64,000 bases of DNA, taken from assembly GCF_015354335.1 (NCBI RefSeq), contig NZ_JADKYR010000005.1, positions 51,023 to 115,022 of the forward strand, in the 5' to 3' direction. Of this stretch, positions 27,017-35,403 are shown in pieces; positions within the stretch are counted from its first letter, which is position 1, and every line of letters starts with the position of its first letter. The DNA is from Methylophilus sp. 13 (GTDB lineage Bacteria > Pseudomonadota > Gammaproteobacteria > Burkholderiales > Methylophilaceae). The translations under genes and the position numbers were made by a program. Under the pieces are notes generated by a model. The model had not been told where the DNA came from, did not search any database, and saw only the letters and a list, made by a program, of their open reading frames with translations.

Positions 27017-27871
27017 TTATTTTTTTGCAAATGATTTTTGCTTACGGCGCACCACCCCTGCCATCAAGCCTAAACCGGCCAGCAGCAATGCAACGTTTTC
27101 AGGTTCAGGCACCGCTGCGATTTGTCCGGGGCTTACAGCCCACGCAGAGAAATGGTAGCCCTTACCGCCGCGATACTGGAAGCCAGAGCTGCTACCGAAG
27201 CCCCACGCGACAACAGGATCCGGCGCGTACTCCGTGCCAGACCAGTAAACAGAAGATTTATCGTTAATAAACTTGTTATCGGGGTCTTGAATGCCATAGT
27301 CAGGTTGATAATCGCCGTTGGCATCATAAATGGCTTTGCTGCCCAGCTCTTGATAATACAGCTCTGCCAGCTCATCACTCTTGGCCGTGCCGTTGGTGGC
27401 GGAGTTATATCCGCAGTCTGTGCCGTTGTTTGAATAATTACAGCCTGCTGTGCCTGTATCAGTCACGGTGGGCAAACGCCATTGGTTGCTGCCAGCGTAG
27501 TTGATGCTATTTAAGTAGTTGACATAGGCCATGGCGCCAAACCATGAAGTTTGTCCATTGCTACTAAAGTCACTGGCTGTAATCCTGTAACTGCCTGTGG
27601 GGCTAAAAAAGTTAGGGGTGTTGGTGATGGTGGGGCTGGCAGCAATAATGTTGTTGACTACGGTGTTAAAACCTTGGCTGGCAAACAAACTGCCTAACAG
27701 GTTAGCGTCTTTCGTCCAAGTGACATTACTCACTGAGCTATAGACTAAATCTGCACCCGCATTGGTGTAGCTGGTGAGCGCGGCTTGGGCGTTGAGGCTA
27801 AAGGCATTCAGCGCAAGCGTGATGGCAATTAGCGTAGATTTAATTGCAGGAAGTGCTAACTTCATATCCAT
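27017..27871 (-). CDS. DUF1566-like PEP-CTERM protein, paralogue 1
   Basis: This is a 284-residue exported protein: signal peptide about 1-31, then a DUF1566/Lcl-like domain with ANLLGSLFASQGFNTVVNNI, YAGSNQWRLPTV and SSVYWSGTEYAP. It ends in the tag AVPEPENVALLLAGLGLMAG and RRKQK. It is closely related to the genes at 27926-28678 and 28780-29601; the three share domain order and long identical stretches. DUF1566-type domains occur in surface proteins of bacteria, sometimes with a lectin-like fold. Ligand and role are unknown. A Cys pair (GCNYSNNGTDCGY) is unique to this copy. Confidence 0.82.
   Translation of the reverse strand: MDMKLALPAIKSTLIAITLALNAFSLNAQAALTSYTNAGADLVYSSVSNVTWTKDANLLGSLFASQGFNTVVNNIIAASPTITNTPNFFSPTGSYRITASDFSSNGQTSWFGAMAYVNYLNSINYAGSNQWRLPTVTDTGTAGCNYSNNGTDCGYNSATNGTAKSDELAELYYQELGSKAIYDANGDYQPDYGIQDPDNKFINDKSSVYWSGTEYAPDPVVAWGFGSSSGFQYRGGKGYHFSAWAVSPGQIAAVPEPENVALLLAGLGLMAGVVRRKQKSFAKK
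27034..27141 (-). repeat. PEP-CTERM coding repeat, copy shared with 28798-28905
   Basis: About 108 bp at the 3' ends of two paralogues (here and at 28798-28905) are almost the same, with only scattered base changes. The segment encodes the PEP-CTERM tag and the preceding residues. A more distant copy lies at 25745-25830. The similarity could support recombination between the genes. Confidence 0.8.
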
Positions 27872-27925
27872 CGTCTTTCAGTAAAGTTAAAAAAGATTTC
27901 AAAGATGGCGCTTAGCGTTTAACAC

Positions 27926-28678
27926 TTAATCCGCTTGTTTACGACGACGCAAGCCCATCACACCCAACAACCCACTGCCCGCCAGCAACATTGCTACGCT
28001 ATCAGGCTCAGGCACTGCCGCGATTTGGCCTGGTGTAATCGCCCATGTATAGTATCTGACACTCTTCCAAGCCAGGCCTTGGTTGCCATTGAAAGTCTCA
28101 AAGCCCCAAGCGATATTATTATTTGAATCCCGCTCTGTGGCAGACCAGTATCCTGCAAATTGCTCGTTATCGAAAATGGCTCTGTTTGGCATAGGGCTGC
28201 CAGCCGTCCCATTTAACTCTTGGTAAAACAACTCCGGCAATTCATTTCCGGCTGTTGTGCCATTGCTTGGTGTGTTAAAGCCAGACACTGTTCTGGTAAA
28301 AGTGGGCAAACGCCATTGATTGCTGCCTGCATAGTTAATGCTGTTGAGGTAATGCACAAAAGACACTGCGCCAAACCAGCTCGCGCTACCATTATTAGCA
28401 AAATCGTTTGCGGTGAGGGTGTATGCGCTAGTCCCATGTGTGATGCCTGCGTTGGCGTTAATAATGGCATTCACTACTGTACTAAACCCTTGGTTTGCAA
28501 AAAGGCTACCCAACAGATTGGCGTCTTTGGTCCAGGTGACGCCACTCTCTGAGCTAAAGACCACCTCTTTACCATTGGCAGTGTAGCTTGTTAATGCCGC
28601 ATGAGCGGTTAAGTTAAAACTCGCTAATGTAATAGCGGTACCTAGTAATGCGGATTTGAAAAGAGAAGTTTGCAACAT
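27926..28678 (-). CDS. DUF1566-like PEP-CTERM protein, paralogue 2
   Basis: This is a 250-residue exported protein with the same layout as its neighbours: signal peptide about 1-28, ANLLGSLFANQGFSTVVNAI, HYLNSINYAGSNQWRLPTF and FAGYWSATERDS. It ends with the tag AVPEPDSVAMLLAGSGLLG and basic RRRKQ. It lacks the middle insertion seen in paralogue 1. The three copies form a head-to-tail array with gaps of 54 and 101 bp. The core domain probably binds something outside the cell, but no ligand is suggested by the sequence. Confidence 0.82.
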   Translation of the reverse strand: MLQTSLFKSALLGTAITLASFNLTAHAALTSYTANGKEVVFSSESGVTWTKDANLLGSLFANQGFSTVVNAIINANAGITHGTSAYTLTANDFANNGSASWFGAVSFVHYLNSINYAGSNQWRLPTFTRTVSGFNTPSNGTTAGNELPELFYQELNGTAGSPMPNRAIFDNEQFAGYWSATERDSNNNIAWGFETFNGNQGLAWKSVRYYTWAITPGQIAAVPEPDSVAMLLAGSGLLGVMGLRRRKQAD

Positions 28679-28779
28679 AAAAAGTCCTTTCTGAAATTAA
28701 CATGAAAAAAACTAACTGTTTACGAGATCATAGCGATTGCTTTAACACCGAATTACGGTGGTACTCTTTTAACGGTTGC

Positions 28780-29601
28780 TCATGCTTGAGGTACGAGTTT
28801 TTGCTTGCGACGAACCACCCCAGCCATCAAGCCTAAACCGGCCAGTAGCAATGCAACGTTTTCAGGTTCAGGCACCGCCGCGACTTGTCCGGGGGTCACA
28901 GCCCAAGCATAGAATCCGAGTTTCTTTATGTTGAAGAATTGGCGGCCAAAGTTATTGAAAAAGAGCCATGCACCATCTGGATTCGGTGCGTACTCCGTGC
29001 TTGACCAATAAATATCCAATTGCTCATTTTTGAAGCTGTTGTCGCGGTCTACAATGCCAAAATCAGGTTGAATGTAGCCGCTAGGATTTAAATACCCTGT
29101 ACTCCGCAGTTCGATGTAGTAAAGCTCTGCTAGCTCATCCCCCTTTATTTTGCCGTTTGTCCGAGTGTTGAATCCAGACGATGTGTTAGCCACACTTGGT
29201 AGATACCATTGATTGCTACCACCGTAGTTAATTTTGTTTAAATAGTTGATATAGGCTATTGCACCAAACCATGTGGTTTGTCCATTGCTAGAGAAATCGC
29301 TGGCCTTGAGGAAGTAGTTGCTCGTTGGACTATAAAAGTTTGGCGTATTGCTGATGGTGGGGCTGGCAGCAATGATGGCATTCACTACATTGTTGAAGCC
29401 TTTAGTTGCAAACAAAGTACCAAGCAAGTTGCCATCTTTTGTCCAAGTCACATCGCTCACTGAGCTATACACCAGTTCTGTGCCATCACTGGTAGTGATG
29501 GAGGTAAGCTTGGCTTGCGCGTTGAGGCTAAACGCGCTGAGGCTGAGTGTAGTGGCTAACATGATCAATTTAGCCGTTTTTGCAATTTGAGGGTTAGGCA
29601 T
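28780..29601 (-). CDS. DUF1566-like PEP-CTERM protein, paralogue 3
   Basis: This is a 273-residue exported protein, first in the array by transcription. It has a signal peptide (about 1-30), then GNLLGTLFATKGFNNVVNAI, YINYLNKINYGGSNQWYLPS and DIYWSSTEYAPN, and the PEP-CTERM tag AVPEPENVALLLAGLGLMAG. A Lys-rich surface (KIKGDE, NIKKLG) distinguishes it from the other copies. It lies 41 bp after a truncated TPS protein gene on the same strand, and they may share a transcript. Confidence 0.82.
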   Translation of the reverse strand: MPNPQIAKTAKLIMLATTLSLSAFSLNAQAKLTSITTSDGTELVYSSVSDVTWTKDGNLLGTLFATKGFNNVVNAIIAASPTISNTPNFYSPTSNYFLKASDFSSNGQTTWFGAIAYINYLNKINYGGSNQWYLPSVANTSSGFNTRTNGKIKGDELAELYYIELRSTGYLNPSGYIQPDFGIVDRDNSFKNEQLDIYWSSTEYAPNPDGAWLFFNNFGRQFFNIKKLGFYAWAVTPGQVAAVPEPENVALLLAGLGLMAGVVRRKQKLVPQA

Positions 29602-29642
29602 AGTGCTTCCTTAAAGATAAATCAATGATTAAAAATTCTTAT

Positions 29643-30599
29643 TCAAAGCGTGTTTTTATCTGACCACAAATAAATATTGCCGCCCCCGCTTTTGCCACTG
29701 GCATCTAGCTTGGCTTGCTCAGTGAGCGCAACATGCTGGCCTGTGACCTGAATCTCACCCCCTTTATCACCTTGTTTGGCTGTGAGTGTGCCACCCACGC
29801 TTGCAGTGCCTGACTTGGCATTGATAATGATTTTGTCGCCTACGTTATCGATGCTGATGGCACTGAGATTGCCACCCGTGTTTACAGCTAAAGCATAAGG
29901 GTTACCGCCTGCGGCTTTGAGTTCGACTTGAGCGGCAGCAATTAGCCTTTGATGTTCTACACTGCTCATATCTTTAAGGACTGTGGGTTTGATGAGATTT
30001 TTTTCGTTGCTAGAGGGCATCAACATCAAGCCGGTGGCGCTTACCATGCCGACTGTGCCCGTATCAGCTTTAATGTTGCCCTGGTTGCTCACATTGTTTG
30101 CAATTAAAAACACATTGCCGCTACTGGCGTTGATGGAACCAAGATTGGTGATGCTGGCGAGCGAGTTACCAAAAAAGTTTAAGGTGCCGCCCAGTGAAAA
30201 TTCGCTGTCTTTAATGTCTCGGGTACTGGCGATAAAGGCGGCTGAGTTGATGGTGGCGCCGTTGCCCACCAAAGTCCCGTTCGGCTTGATGAGATACACT
30301 TGACCATTAGAGCTGAGCTTGCCATAAATTTCAGACGGGTTGCCGCCAACCACGCGGTTTAACACGGCTGATGACGCACTCGGCATTTGAAACTGCGTTG
30401 TTTCACCCGGGGCGATTGAAAACTCTAGCCATTGGATGATGGCTTTTTGGCTGGATTGCTCAATATGGGTGAGTGCACCTTGTTGTTGAATGATCGCCGA
30501 ACCAGAAATGACCTGACCATCTGTTGGGCCTGCGATGAGCGTGTATGCGTAGCACAGCGATACGAATGCGTAAACTTTTTTTAATTTAGGGGTGAACAT
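29643..30599 (-). CDS. Haemagglutinin-type TPS-domain protein, truncated
   Basis: This is a 318-residue protein with a signal peptide (about 1-23) and the conserved filamentous-haemagglutinin N-terminal secretion domain. Visible features are the start of the beta helix (GAIIQ-like SGSAIIQQQG), FQMPSASSAVLNRVVGGNPS, YLIKPNGTLVGNGATINSAAF and repeated GNVFLIANNVSNQGNI-type strands. Normal family members run to 1000 or more residues of beta-helix repeats; this one stops after KSGGGNIYLWSDKNTL. No TpsB (two-partner secretion pore) gene is in the window. It may be a truncated remnant or a short TPS passenger. Confidence 0.72.
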   Translation of the reverse strand: MFTPKLKKVYAFVSLCYAYTLIAGPTDGQVISGSAIIQQQGALTHIEQSSQKAIIQWLEFSIAPGETTQFQMPSASSAVLNRVVGGNPSEIYGKLSSNGQVYLIKPNGTLVGNGATINSAAFIASTRDIKDSEFSLGGTLNFFGNSLASITNLGSINASSGNVFLIANNVSNQGNIKADTGTVGMVSATGLMLMPSSNEKNLIKPTVLKDMSSVEHQRLIAAAQVELKAAGGNPYALAVNTGGNLSAISIDNVGDKIIINAKSGTASVGGTLTAKQGDKGGEIQVTGQHVALTEQAKLDASGKSGGGNIYLWSDKNTL

Positions 30600-30734
30600 G
30601 ATTGATGTTAGGTCTTATTGGTGTTACTCGAATCATAAACATACGATAATTGTTTGTATGTCACCCAATCGTGCGACATGGGCTAAATTTTTTTAGGGTA
30701 AGATGCCACCGATAAAAATAAAGCAATCACTCTA

Positions 30735-31382
30735 ATGACCAAATACAAAATAGGCATCATTGAAGACGACGCATTGCTCGCTCAAGCGCTCAAAGTGCTT
30801 TTGGAAAGCGATGAACGTGTACATTCCGTTTTTTCAACGCATGCACTGGCTAGCGGTCTGGGGTTGATAGAGTCTGAGCCGTTAGACTTTTTGATAGTAG
30901 ATATTGGTCTCCCTGACGGTGATGGTGTCAGTGCCATCTATCAGGCACGGTCCTGTCAGCCAGCCTGCAAAATCATCGTGTATAGTGTTTTTGAGGACGA
31001 TGCCCGTTTGTTTAGGGCATTGCAGGCTGGGGCGCATGGTTATATTGAGAAGCAGGATACGCATCATGACCTGCTGACAACGCTATTAAATGTTCAAGAA
31101 GGGGCCACGGTAAGCCCGGCCATTGCAAAACGGATGCTGGCTTTTTTTTCGAGTATGTCGGATCCATTTGCGCCAGTGGATGCCCCTAAAGGCTTGTTAT
31201 CTGCCAGGGAAACGCAAGTATTAAAGCATGTCAGTCAGGGCAGGAGCTTGTCAGAAATTTCGGTAATGATGGAGCTATCGCATCATACGGTGAAAACTTA
31301 CCTCCGACGTGTTTATGAAAAATTAGAAGTCAACTCAAAGTTGCATGCGATTGAAAAGGCGAAAAATAATTTTTGGATTTAA
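30735..31382 (+). CDS. NarL/LuxR-type response regulator
   Basis: This is a 215-residue two-component response regulator. The receiver domain has EDD at residues 10-12 and the phospho-acceptor Asp56 in LIVDIGLPDGDG. The Tyr/Thr position lies near YSVF and the conserved Lys in GYIEKQDTHHD. The C-terminal LuxR helix-turn-helix has LSARETQVLKHVSQGRSLSE and HHTVKTYLRRVYEKL. The start is ATG 30735. It is followed by its probable kinase gene, and it is divergent from the truncated TPS and PEP-CTERM gene cluster, which it may regulate (inference). Confidence 0.86.
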   Translation: MTKYKIGIIEDDALLAQALKVLLESDERVHSVFSTHALASGLGLIESEPLDFLIVDIGLPDGDGVSAIYQARSCQPACKIIVYSVFEDDARLFRALQAGAHGYIEKQDTHHDLLTTLLNVQEGATVSPAIAKRMLAFFSSMSDPFAPVDAPKGLLSARETQVLKHVSQGRSLSEISVMMELSHHTVKTYLRRVYEKLEVNSKLHAIEKAKNNFWI

Positions 31383-31433
31383 TGTTGCATGTATCTGTTA
31401 GGCACTAGATATTTTAGTTAATCACGTGATTTG

Positions 31434-33338
31434 ATGAACAACCAGCTCATTAATATGGCCGATAGCCAGGGAAGAAAAAAGTGGCGAATATTACTTTTTC
31501 TTTTCTGGTTTTGGTTGACATGGCTTGGGGGAGTAAATGCGCATGCTGCATTACTGCCTGATCATGTTGAGTTGGCAAAAGCCAAAAGCGTCGGTGCGGA
31601 TTCTGTCAATGATCTTGCTGTGTCGTCATTGCCATTACGGTGGCAAACAGTCAAACTGCCCTTTTATCAGCCACGAAATATTGCAGCAAACCCTCATGCT
31701 AATGAGCGAGTCAGCTATTTTTTTAGAGTGAACCCTGCCATTGCCCAAGCAGGTTCTAATCACAGCTATGCGCTATATATTCCCCGTTGGCAAACAATAG
31801 GCTTGATAAAAGTCTATGCAGACAATCAGTTGGTATATGTCTCTAAAACCGGAGCGGTCTGGAATGGTTACAATCATCCAATCTGGTTAACCTTTGAATC
31901 AAAGGCCGTCCCCAAGCAATTGCTGATTCGCGTAGACGCCAGCCATCAGGCGGGTATGGCTATTTCGCGTGTTTACTTTGACGAGGAGCGCAAGCTATAT
32001 CCTGATTATCTTGTTCGGGCGAGTTTGCAAACCCGATTACCAGAGACCATCAGCAGTGCCTTGTTGTTGTCTGGTTTATTCGCGTTCACCATATGGATGA
32101 GAAAACGCGATGAATGGGTATATCTGCTTTTTTTTGCAGTCTCAGTATTTTCACATTTGCGCTGTTTACAGTATTTCGTTGGCGAGCATCCTCTCCTTAT
32201 TACTGAAGACTGGTTCAGTTGGATGGTGGTCAATGCCTCTGGCTGGACTATTGTGTTTACCTACGCCGTTTGCTCCTATTTGTATCAATTAAAACTGAAG
32301 AAGTTGCAATGTTGTTTAGGCGCATTGATGCTATTGATCAGTTTGCTTACGTTGCCAATATTGCCTTGGTCGGCTGATTTTGGTCAGGTATGGTCTATGG
32401 CTAGCTTGGTGATTTTTATCGTCCTGCTCATGTACATATGCATGATGGTGGTGGTTGCATGGAAAAGCAGATCTAAGGAAGGGGGGGGGTTAACAGGGGT
32501 ATTCATTTTAAATATTCCCTTTGGTATCCACGATCTGATGTTACAAAACTATCAGTTGAGTATCGAAAGTTTGTACTTGCTGCCTTATACTTCAATCGGC
32601 TCACTGGTTATACTGCTATTAATTGTGCGATCACGATACTTGCAAGCTATGACAGATATTCAGCTTGCTAATCAACATCTGGAGTCAAAACTCACTCAAC
32701 GCGAACAAGAATTACATCAAGTGTATGAGAGCAAAAAATTGCAAGAGAAGCAGAGGCTTCTTTTACAGGAGCGAGAGCGTTTGATGAAAGATATGCACGA
32801 TGGGTTTGGATCCACGCTGTCAACCACACTTATTCTTTTAAAAAGTGGCCAAATTACGCCCAAGCAAGTGCAGGATTACCTGGAAGAGTGCATCAGTGAC
32901 TTGAGATTGGTGATTGATTCTATAGAGCCTGATGAAAATACACTGGAAGCAGCGCTTTTGAATTATGCCTACCGCATTCATCAAAAGTTCTCGCAGGCCG
33001 GTATCAGCTTCCATCGGGAAATAGATGCCATTCCAGTCATATCATGGATCACCCCTACTCATATCCTGAATGTTCTTCGTATTTTGCAAGAGGTGTTTGT
33101 GAATATACTCAAACATGCTTCAGCGACGAGGGTGACGTGTTCGTGTGGGGTGATTGACGCACATTTATTTTTTTCGATTCATGACAATGGTGTGGGTTTT
33201 GATATCACTCAAATAAAACAAGGACGTGGCATCGGTAATATCCAGATGCGTGCAGAACTGCTGCAAGCTCAGGTAAAATGGCAACAGCAAGCGGGGGGGA
33301 TGCTTTTTACCCTGGCGATTCCTTTATCTTTTAATTAG
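31434..33338 (+). CDS. 7TM-DISM-type sensor histidine kinase (NarX/DegS-like core)
   Basis: This is a 634-residue membrane kinase. A signal-like helix (about 18-36) is followed by a periplasmic domain (about 45-190) with the character of 7TMR-DISM extracellular sensing domains. Seven or so membrane helices span about 200-395, then a coiled coil (about 405-450). The HisKA_3 dimerisation domain contains ERLMKDMHDGFGSTLS with phospho-acceptor His455. The ATPase end has EVFVNILKHASATRV, IHDNGVGFD and GRGIGNIQMRAELL. I chose the ATG at 31434; a TTG precedes it. The pair with the response regulator at 30735 is a complete two-component system. The signal is unknown. Confidence 0.82.
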   Translation: MNNQLINMADSQGRKKWRILLFLFWFWLTWLGGVNAHAALLPDHVELAKAKSVGADSVNDLAVSSLPLRWQTVKLPFYQPRNIAANPHANERVSYFFRVNPAIAQAGSNHSYALYIPRWQTIGLIKVYADNQLVYVSKTGAVWNGYNHPIWLTFESKAVPKQLLIRVDASHQAGMAISRVYFDEERKLYPDYLVRASLQTRLPETISSALLLSGLFAFTIWMRKRDEWVYLLFFAVSVFSHLRCLQYFVGEHPLLITEDWFSWMVVNASGWTIVFTYAVCSYLYQLKLKKLQCCLGALMLLISLLTLPILPWSADFGQVWSMASLVIFIVLLMYICMMVVVAWKSRSKEGGGLTGVFILNIPFGIHDLMLQNYQLSIESLYLLPYTSIGSLVILLLIVRSRYLQAMTDIQLANQHLESKLTQREQELHQVYESKKLQEKQRLLLQERERLMKDMHDGFGSTLSTTLILLKSGQITPKQVQDYLEECISDLRLVIDSIEPDENTLEAALLNYAYRIHQKFSQAGISFHREIDAIPVISWITPTHILNVLRILQEVFVNILKHASATRVTCSCGVIDAHLFFSIHDNGVGFDITQIKQGRGIGNIQMRAELLQAQVKWQQQAGGMLFTLAIPLSFN

Positions 33339-33374
33339 TTCACAGATCCCTGCCAATTCAATGCGTTTCTCATC

Positions 33375-34175
33375 ATGACTCTTGATTTAGACAATAGAAG
33401 ACGCTTTTCCGGCGTGCGTCGCTTATACGGCGAGCAGAGTCTGGCCTGTTTGCATCAGGCTCACGTAATGGTGATAGGGATTGGTGGCGTCGGCTCGTGG
33501 GCAGTAGAAGCTTTGGCACGCAATGCCGTCGGCAAGTTAACGCTGGTGGATCTGGATAATATTGCCGAGTCGAACATGAACCGCCAGATTCATGCGCTTG
33601 AAGAAAACCTGGGCAAGGCCAAAGTAACCGCCATGCGTGAGCGGATTGCAGCAATTAATCCAGAGTGTGAGGTGATTGAAGTCGAAGACTTCGTCACGCC
33701 GGATAATTTGCCACAAGTGCTGGCAGGCTTGCCGGATATTGTGGTGGACTGCATGGATGACACCAAAGCCAAAATTGCGCTGGCGGCTTATTGCAAACAG
33801 CACAGCTTACCGCTGGTGATGGTGGGCAGCGCCGGGGGCAAGCTTGATGCGACGCGGTTGCGCCTGGCGGACCTCGCACATGTGCAGGGCGACCGCATGC
33901 TGTCAAAAGTGCGTAACCAATTGCGCCGTGACCATGGCTTTCCCAAAGCCTCGGATCACAAAAAATCAAGCAAGTTTGGCCTCATGGCCGTGTATTCAGA
34001 TGAGCCCGTGGAGCGCCCGCAAGAGGCTTGCGAGACGCCTCAAGCGGGCCTGACTGGCCTGCATTGTGCGGGCTATGGTTCCAGTATCTGCGTGACGGCG
34101 AGTGCGGGCTTTATTGCCGCGCAGCAGGCGATTCAACAGCTACTTTCTGCAGTAGCTTCCACTCTGCCAACTTAA
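33375..34175 (+). CDS. tcdA: tRNA threonylcarbamoyladenosine dehydratase TcdA
   Basis: TcdA (CsdL) is an E1-like enzyme that cyclises t6A37 of tRNA to ct6A with ATP. The 266-residue protein has the nucleotide-binding GIGGVGSWAVEALAR, DLDNIAESNMNRQIHAL, the conserved VDCMDDTKAKIALAAYC, and a C-terminal catalytic-type region with GSAGGKLDATRLRLADLA. Start ATG 33375. It stands alone after the two-component system, followed by the fbp region in the same direction but with a 218-bp gap. Confidence 0.92.
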   Translation: MTLDLDNRRRFSGVRRLYGEQSLACLHQAHVMVIGIGGVGSWAVEALARNAVGKLTLVDLDNIAESNMNRQIHALEENLGKAKVTAMRERIAAINPECEVIEVEDFVTPDNLPQVLAGLPDIVVDCMDDTKAKIALAAYCKQHSLPLVMVGSAGGKLDATRLRLADLAHVQGDRMLSKVRNQLRRDHGFPKASDHKKSSKFGLMAVYSDEPVERPQEACETPQAGLTGLHCAGYGSSICVTASAGFIAAQQAIQQLLSAVASTLPT

Positions 34176-34298
34176 CTATTCGCCGCTGCGACAGCATGGC
34201 TGTCATCAATTGGGTTGAACATTGTCAGTGTGAGGGCGTCTACCAGATAGCAGGCATAAACATTGCATGCAATTCTTTATAGCCTTTGCGGAATAACT

Positions 34299-34336
34299 GC
34301 ACTGGATTTCAGTGCGTCATCGCTCTTTTAATGACG
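34299..34336 (+). promoter_or_regulatory. Candidate operator dyads upstream of fbp
   Basis: Two adjacent inverted repeats are visible: GCACTG-N5-CAGTGC (34299-34315) and CGTCAT-N10-ATGACG (34315-34336). They lie 58-95 bp before the fbp start, a usual place for a dimeric regulator. The regulator is unknown; a LysR-type protein such as CbbR is a possibility but not shown. Confidence 0.35.
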
Positions 34337-34393
34337 GCTATCAATGTTACAGTGTGACATGGCCTAACAATATTCAACCTGAAGGTGATTGCC

Positions 34394-35389
34394 ATGCAAT
34401 TAGAGGTGTTCTTAGAAAAAGTCTCAGTAAATCACCGCCTGAATGTGCTGGTCTCTCATTTGGCCCAGGCGGGCATTGAGATTGCGGCGCTGATCCGGCA
34501 AGGGGCGCTGCAGGGCGTGACCGAAAAAATGACCAGCACCAATGTGCAGGGCGAAACCCAGATGAAGCTGGATATCCGCAGCCATGAACTGGCGGTGGCG
34601 CAACTGCGCGCTTCTGCGGTGGTGGCTGGGGTGCTGTCTGAAGAAGAAGATCATCCGGTGCTGTTTGAAACGCTGGATGCACCATTTTTGGTCAGTATGG
34701 ATCCGCTGGATGGCTCTTCTAATCTGGCGATTAACGGCGTGGTCGGCAGTATTTTTTCGGTGCTGCCGAATATTGGGGTCTCTACCCTCGGTGAGCAGGC
34801 CTTTTTACAACCGGGCCAGGACCAGCGTGCTGCAGCCTATCTCATGTATGGGCCGGCAACGTTGATGGTTCTGACGCTGGGGCAAGGCACCCATGTGTTT
34901 ACGCTGGATCATGACAGCAATACCTTTATGTTGACCCAGCAAACGGTACAAATCGCCGAGGAGACCTCGGAATTTGCCATCAATGCCAGTAACCAGCGCT
35001 ACTGGGCGCCTGCCATGCAGCGTTATATCAATGAATGCCTGCAAGGCGCCGATGGTCCGCGCGGTCGCGACTTCAATATGCGCTGGTGCGCCAGCATGGT
35101 CATGGATGTGCACCGGATTTTAACCCGGGGTGGCGTGTTTCTTTATCCGCACGACCGTAAGCAACCTGTCAGGGCCGGGCGGTTAAGATTACTTTATGAA
35201 GCAAACCCGATGAGCTTGCTGGTAAGTCAGGCCGGGGGCGAGAGCATAGACGGCAAGCAGCCGATTCTGGCTATCCAGCCGGATAGTTGTCATCAACGCG
35301 TGCCGGTGTTGTTAGGCGCCAAACAGGAAATACAGCGCTTGCGAGAGTATCATTGGCAAGACAGTGATCATCCGCAAGCCACTGATTAA
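34394..35389 (+). CDS. fbp: Class 1 fructose-1,6-bisphosphatase
   Basis: Fbp hydrolyses fructose 1,6-bisphosphate to fructose 6-phosphate. The 331-residue protein starts at ATG 34394 (AAGGTG upstream; the frame is open from 34385). The metal-binding and catalytic motifs SEEEDH and SMDPLDGSSNLAINGVVGSI are intact, as is the YPHDRKQPVRAGRLRLLYEA substrate-binding segment. It leads the fbp-fba-tpiA2 operon. In methylotrophs using the ribulose monophosphate cycle, these genes work in the cleavage and rearrangement or gluconeogenic branches; in others, in the Calvin cycle. No Rubisco gene is in the window. Confidence 0.94.
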   Translation: MQLEVFLEKVSVNHRLNVLVSHLAQAGIEIAALIRQGALQGVTEKMTSTNVQGETQMKLDIRSHELAVAQLRASAVVAGVLSEEEDHPVLFETLDAPFLVSMDPLDGSSNLAINGVVGSIFSVLPNIGVSTLGEQAFLQPGQDQRAAAYLMYGPATLMVLTLGQGTHVFTLDHDSNTFMLTQQTVQIAEETSEFAINASNQRYWAPAMQRYINECLQGADGPRGRDFNMRWCASMVMDVHRILTRGGVFLYPHDRKQPVRAGRLRLLYEANPMSLLVSQAGGESIDGKQPILAIQPDSCHQRVPVLLGAKQEIQRLREYHWQDSDHPQATD

Positions 35390-35403
35390 AAGGAGTGTGA
35401 CAT

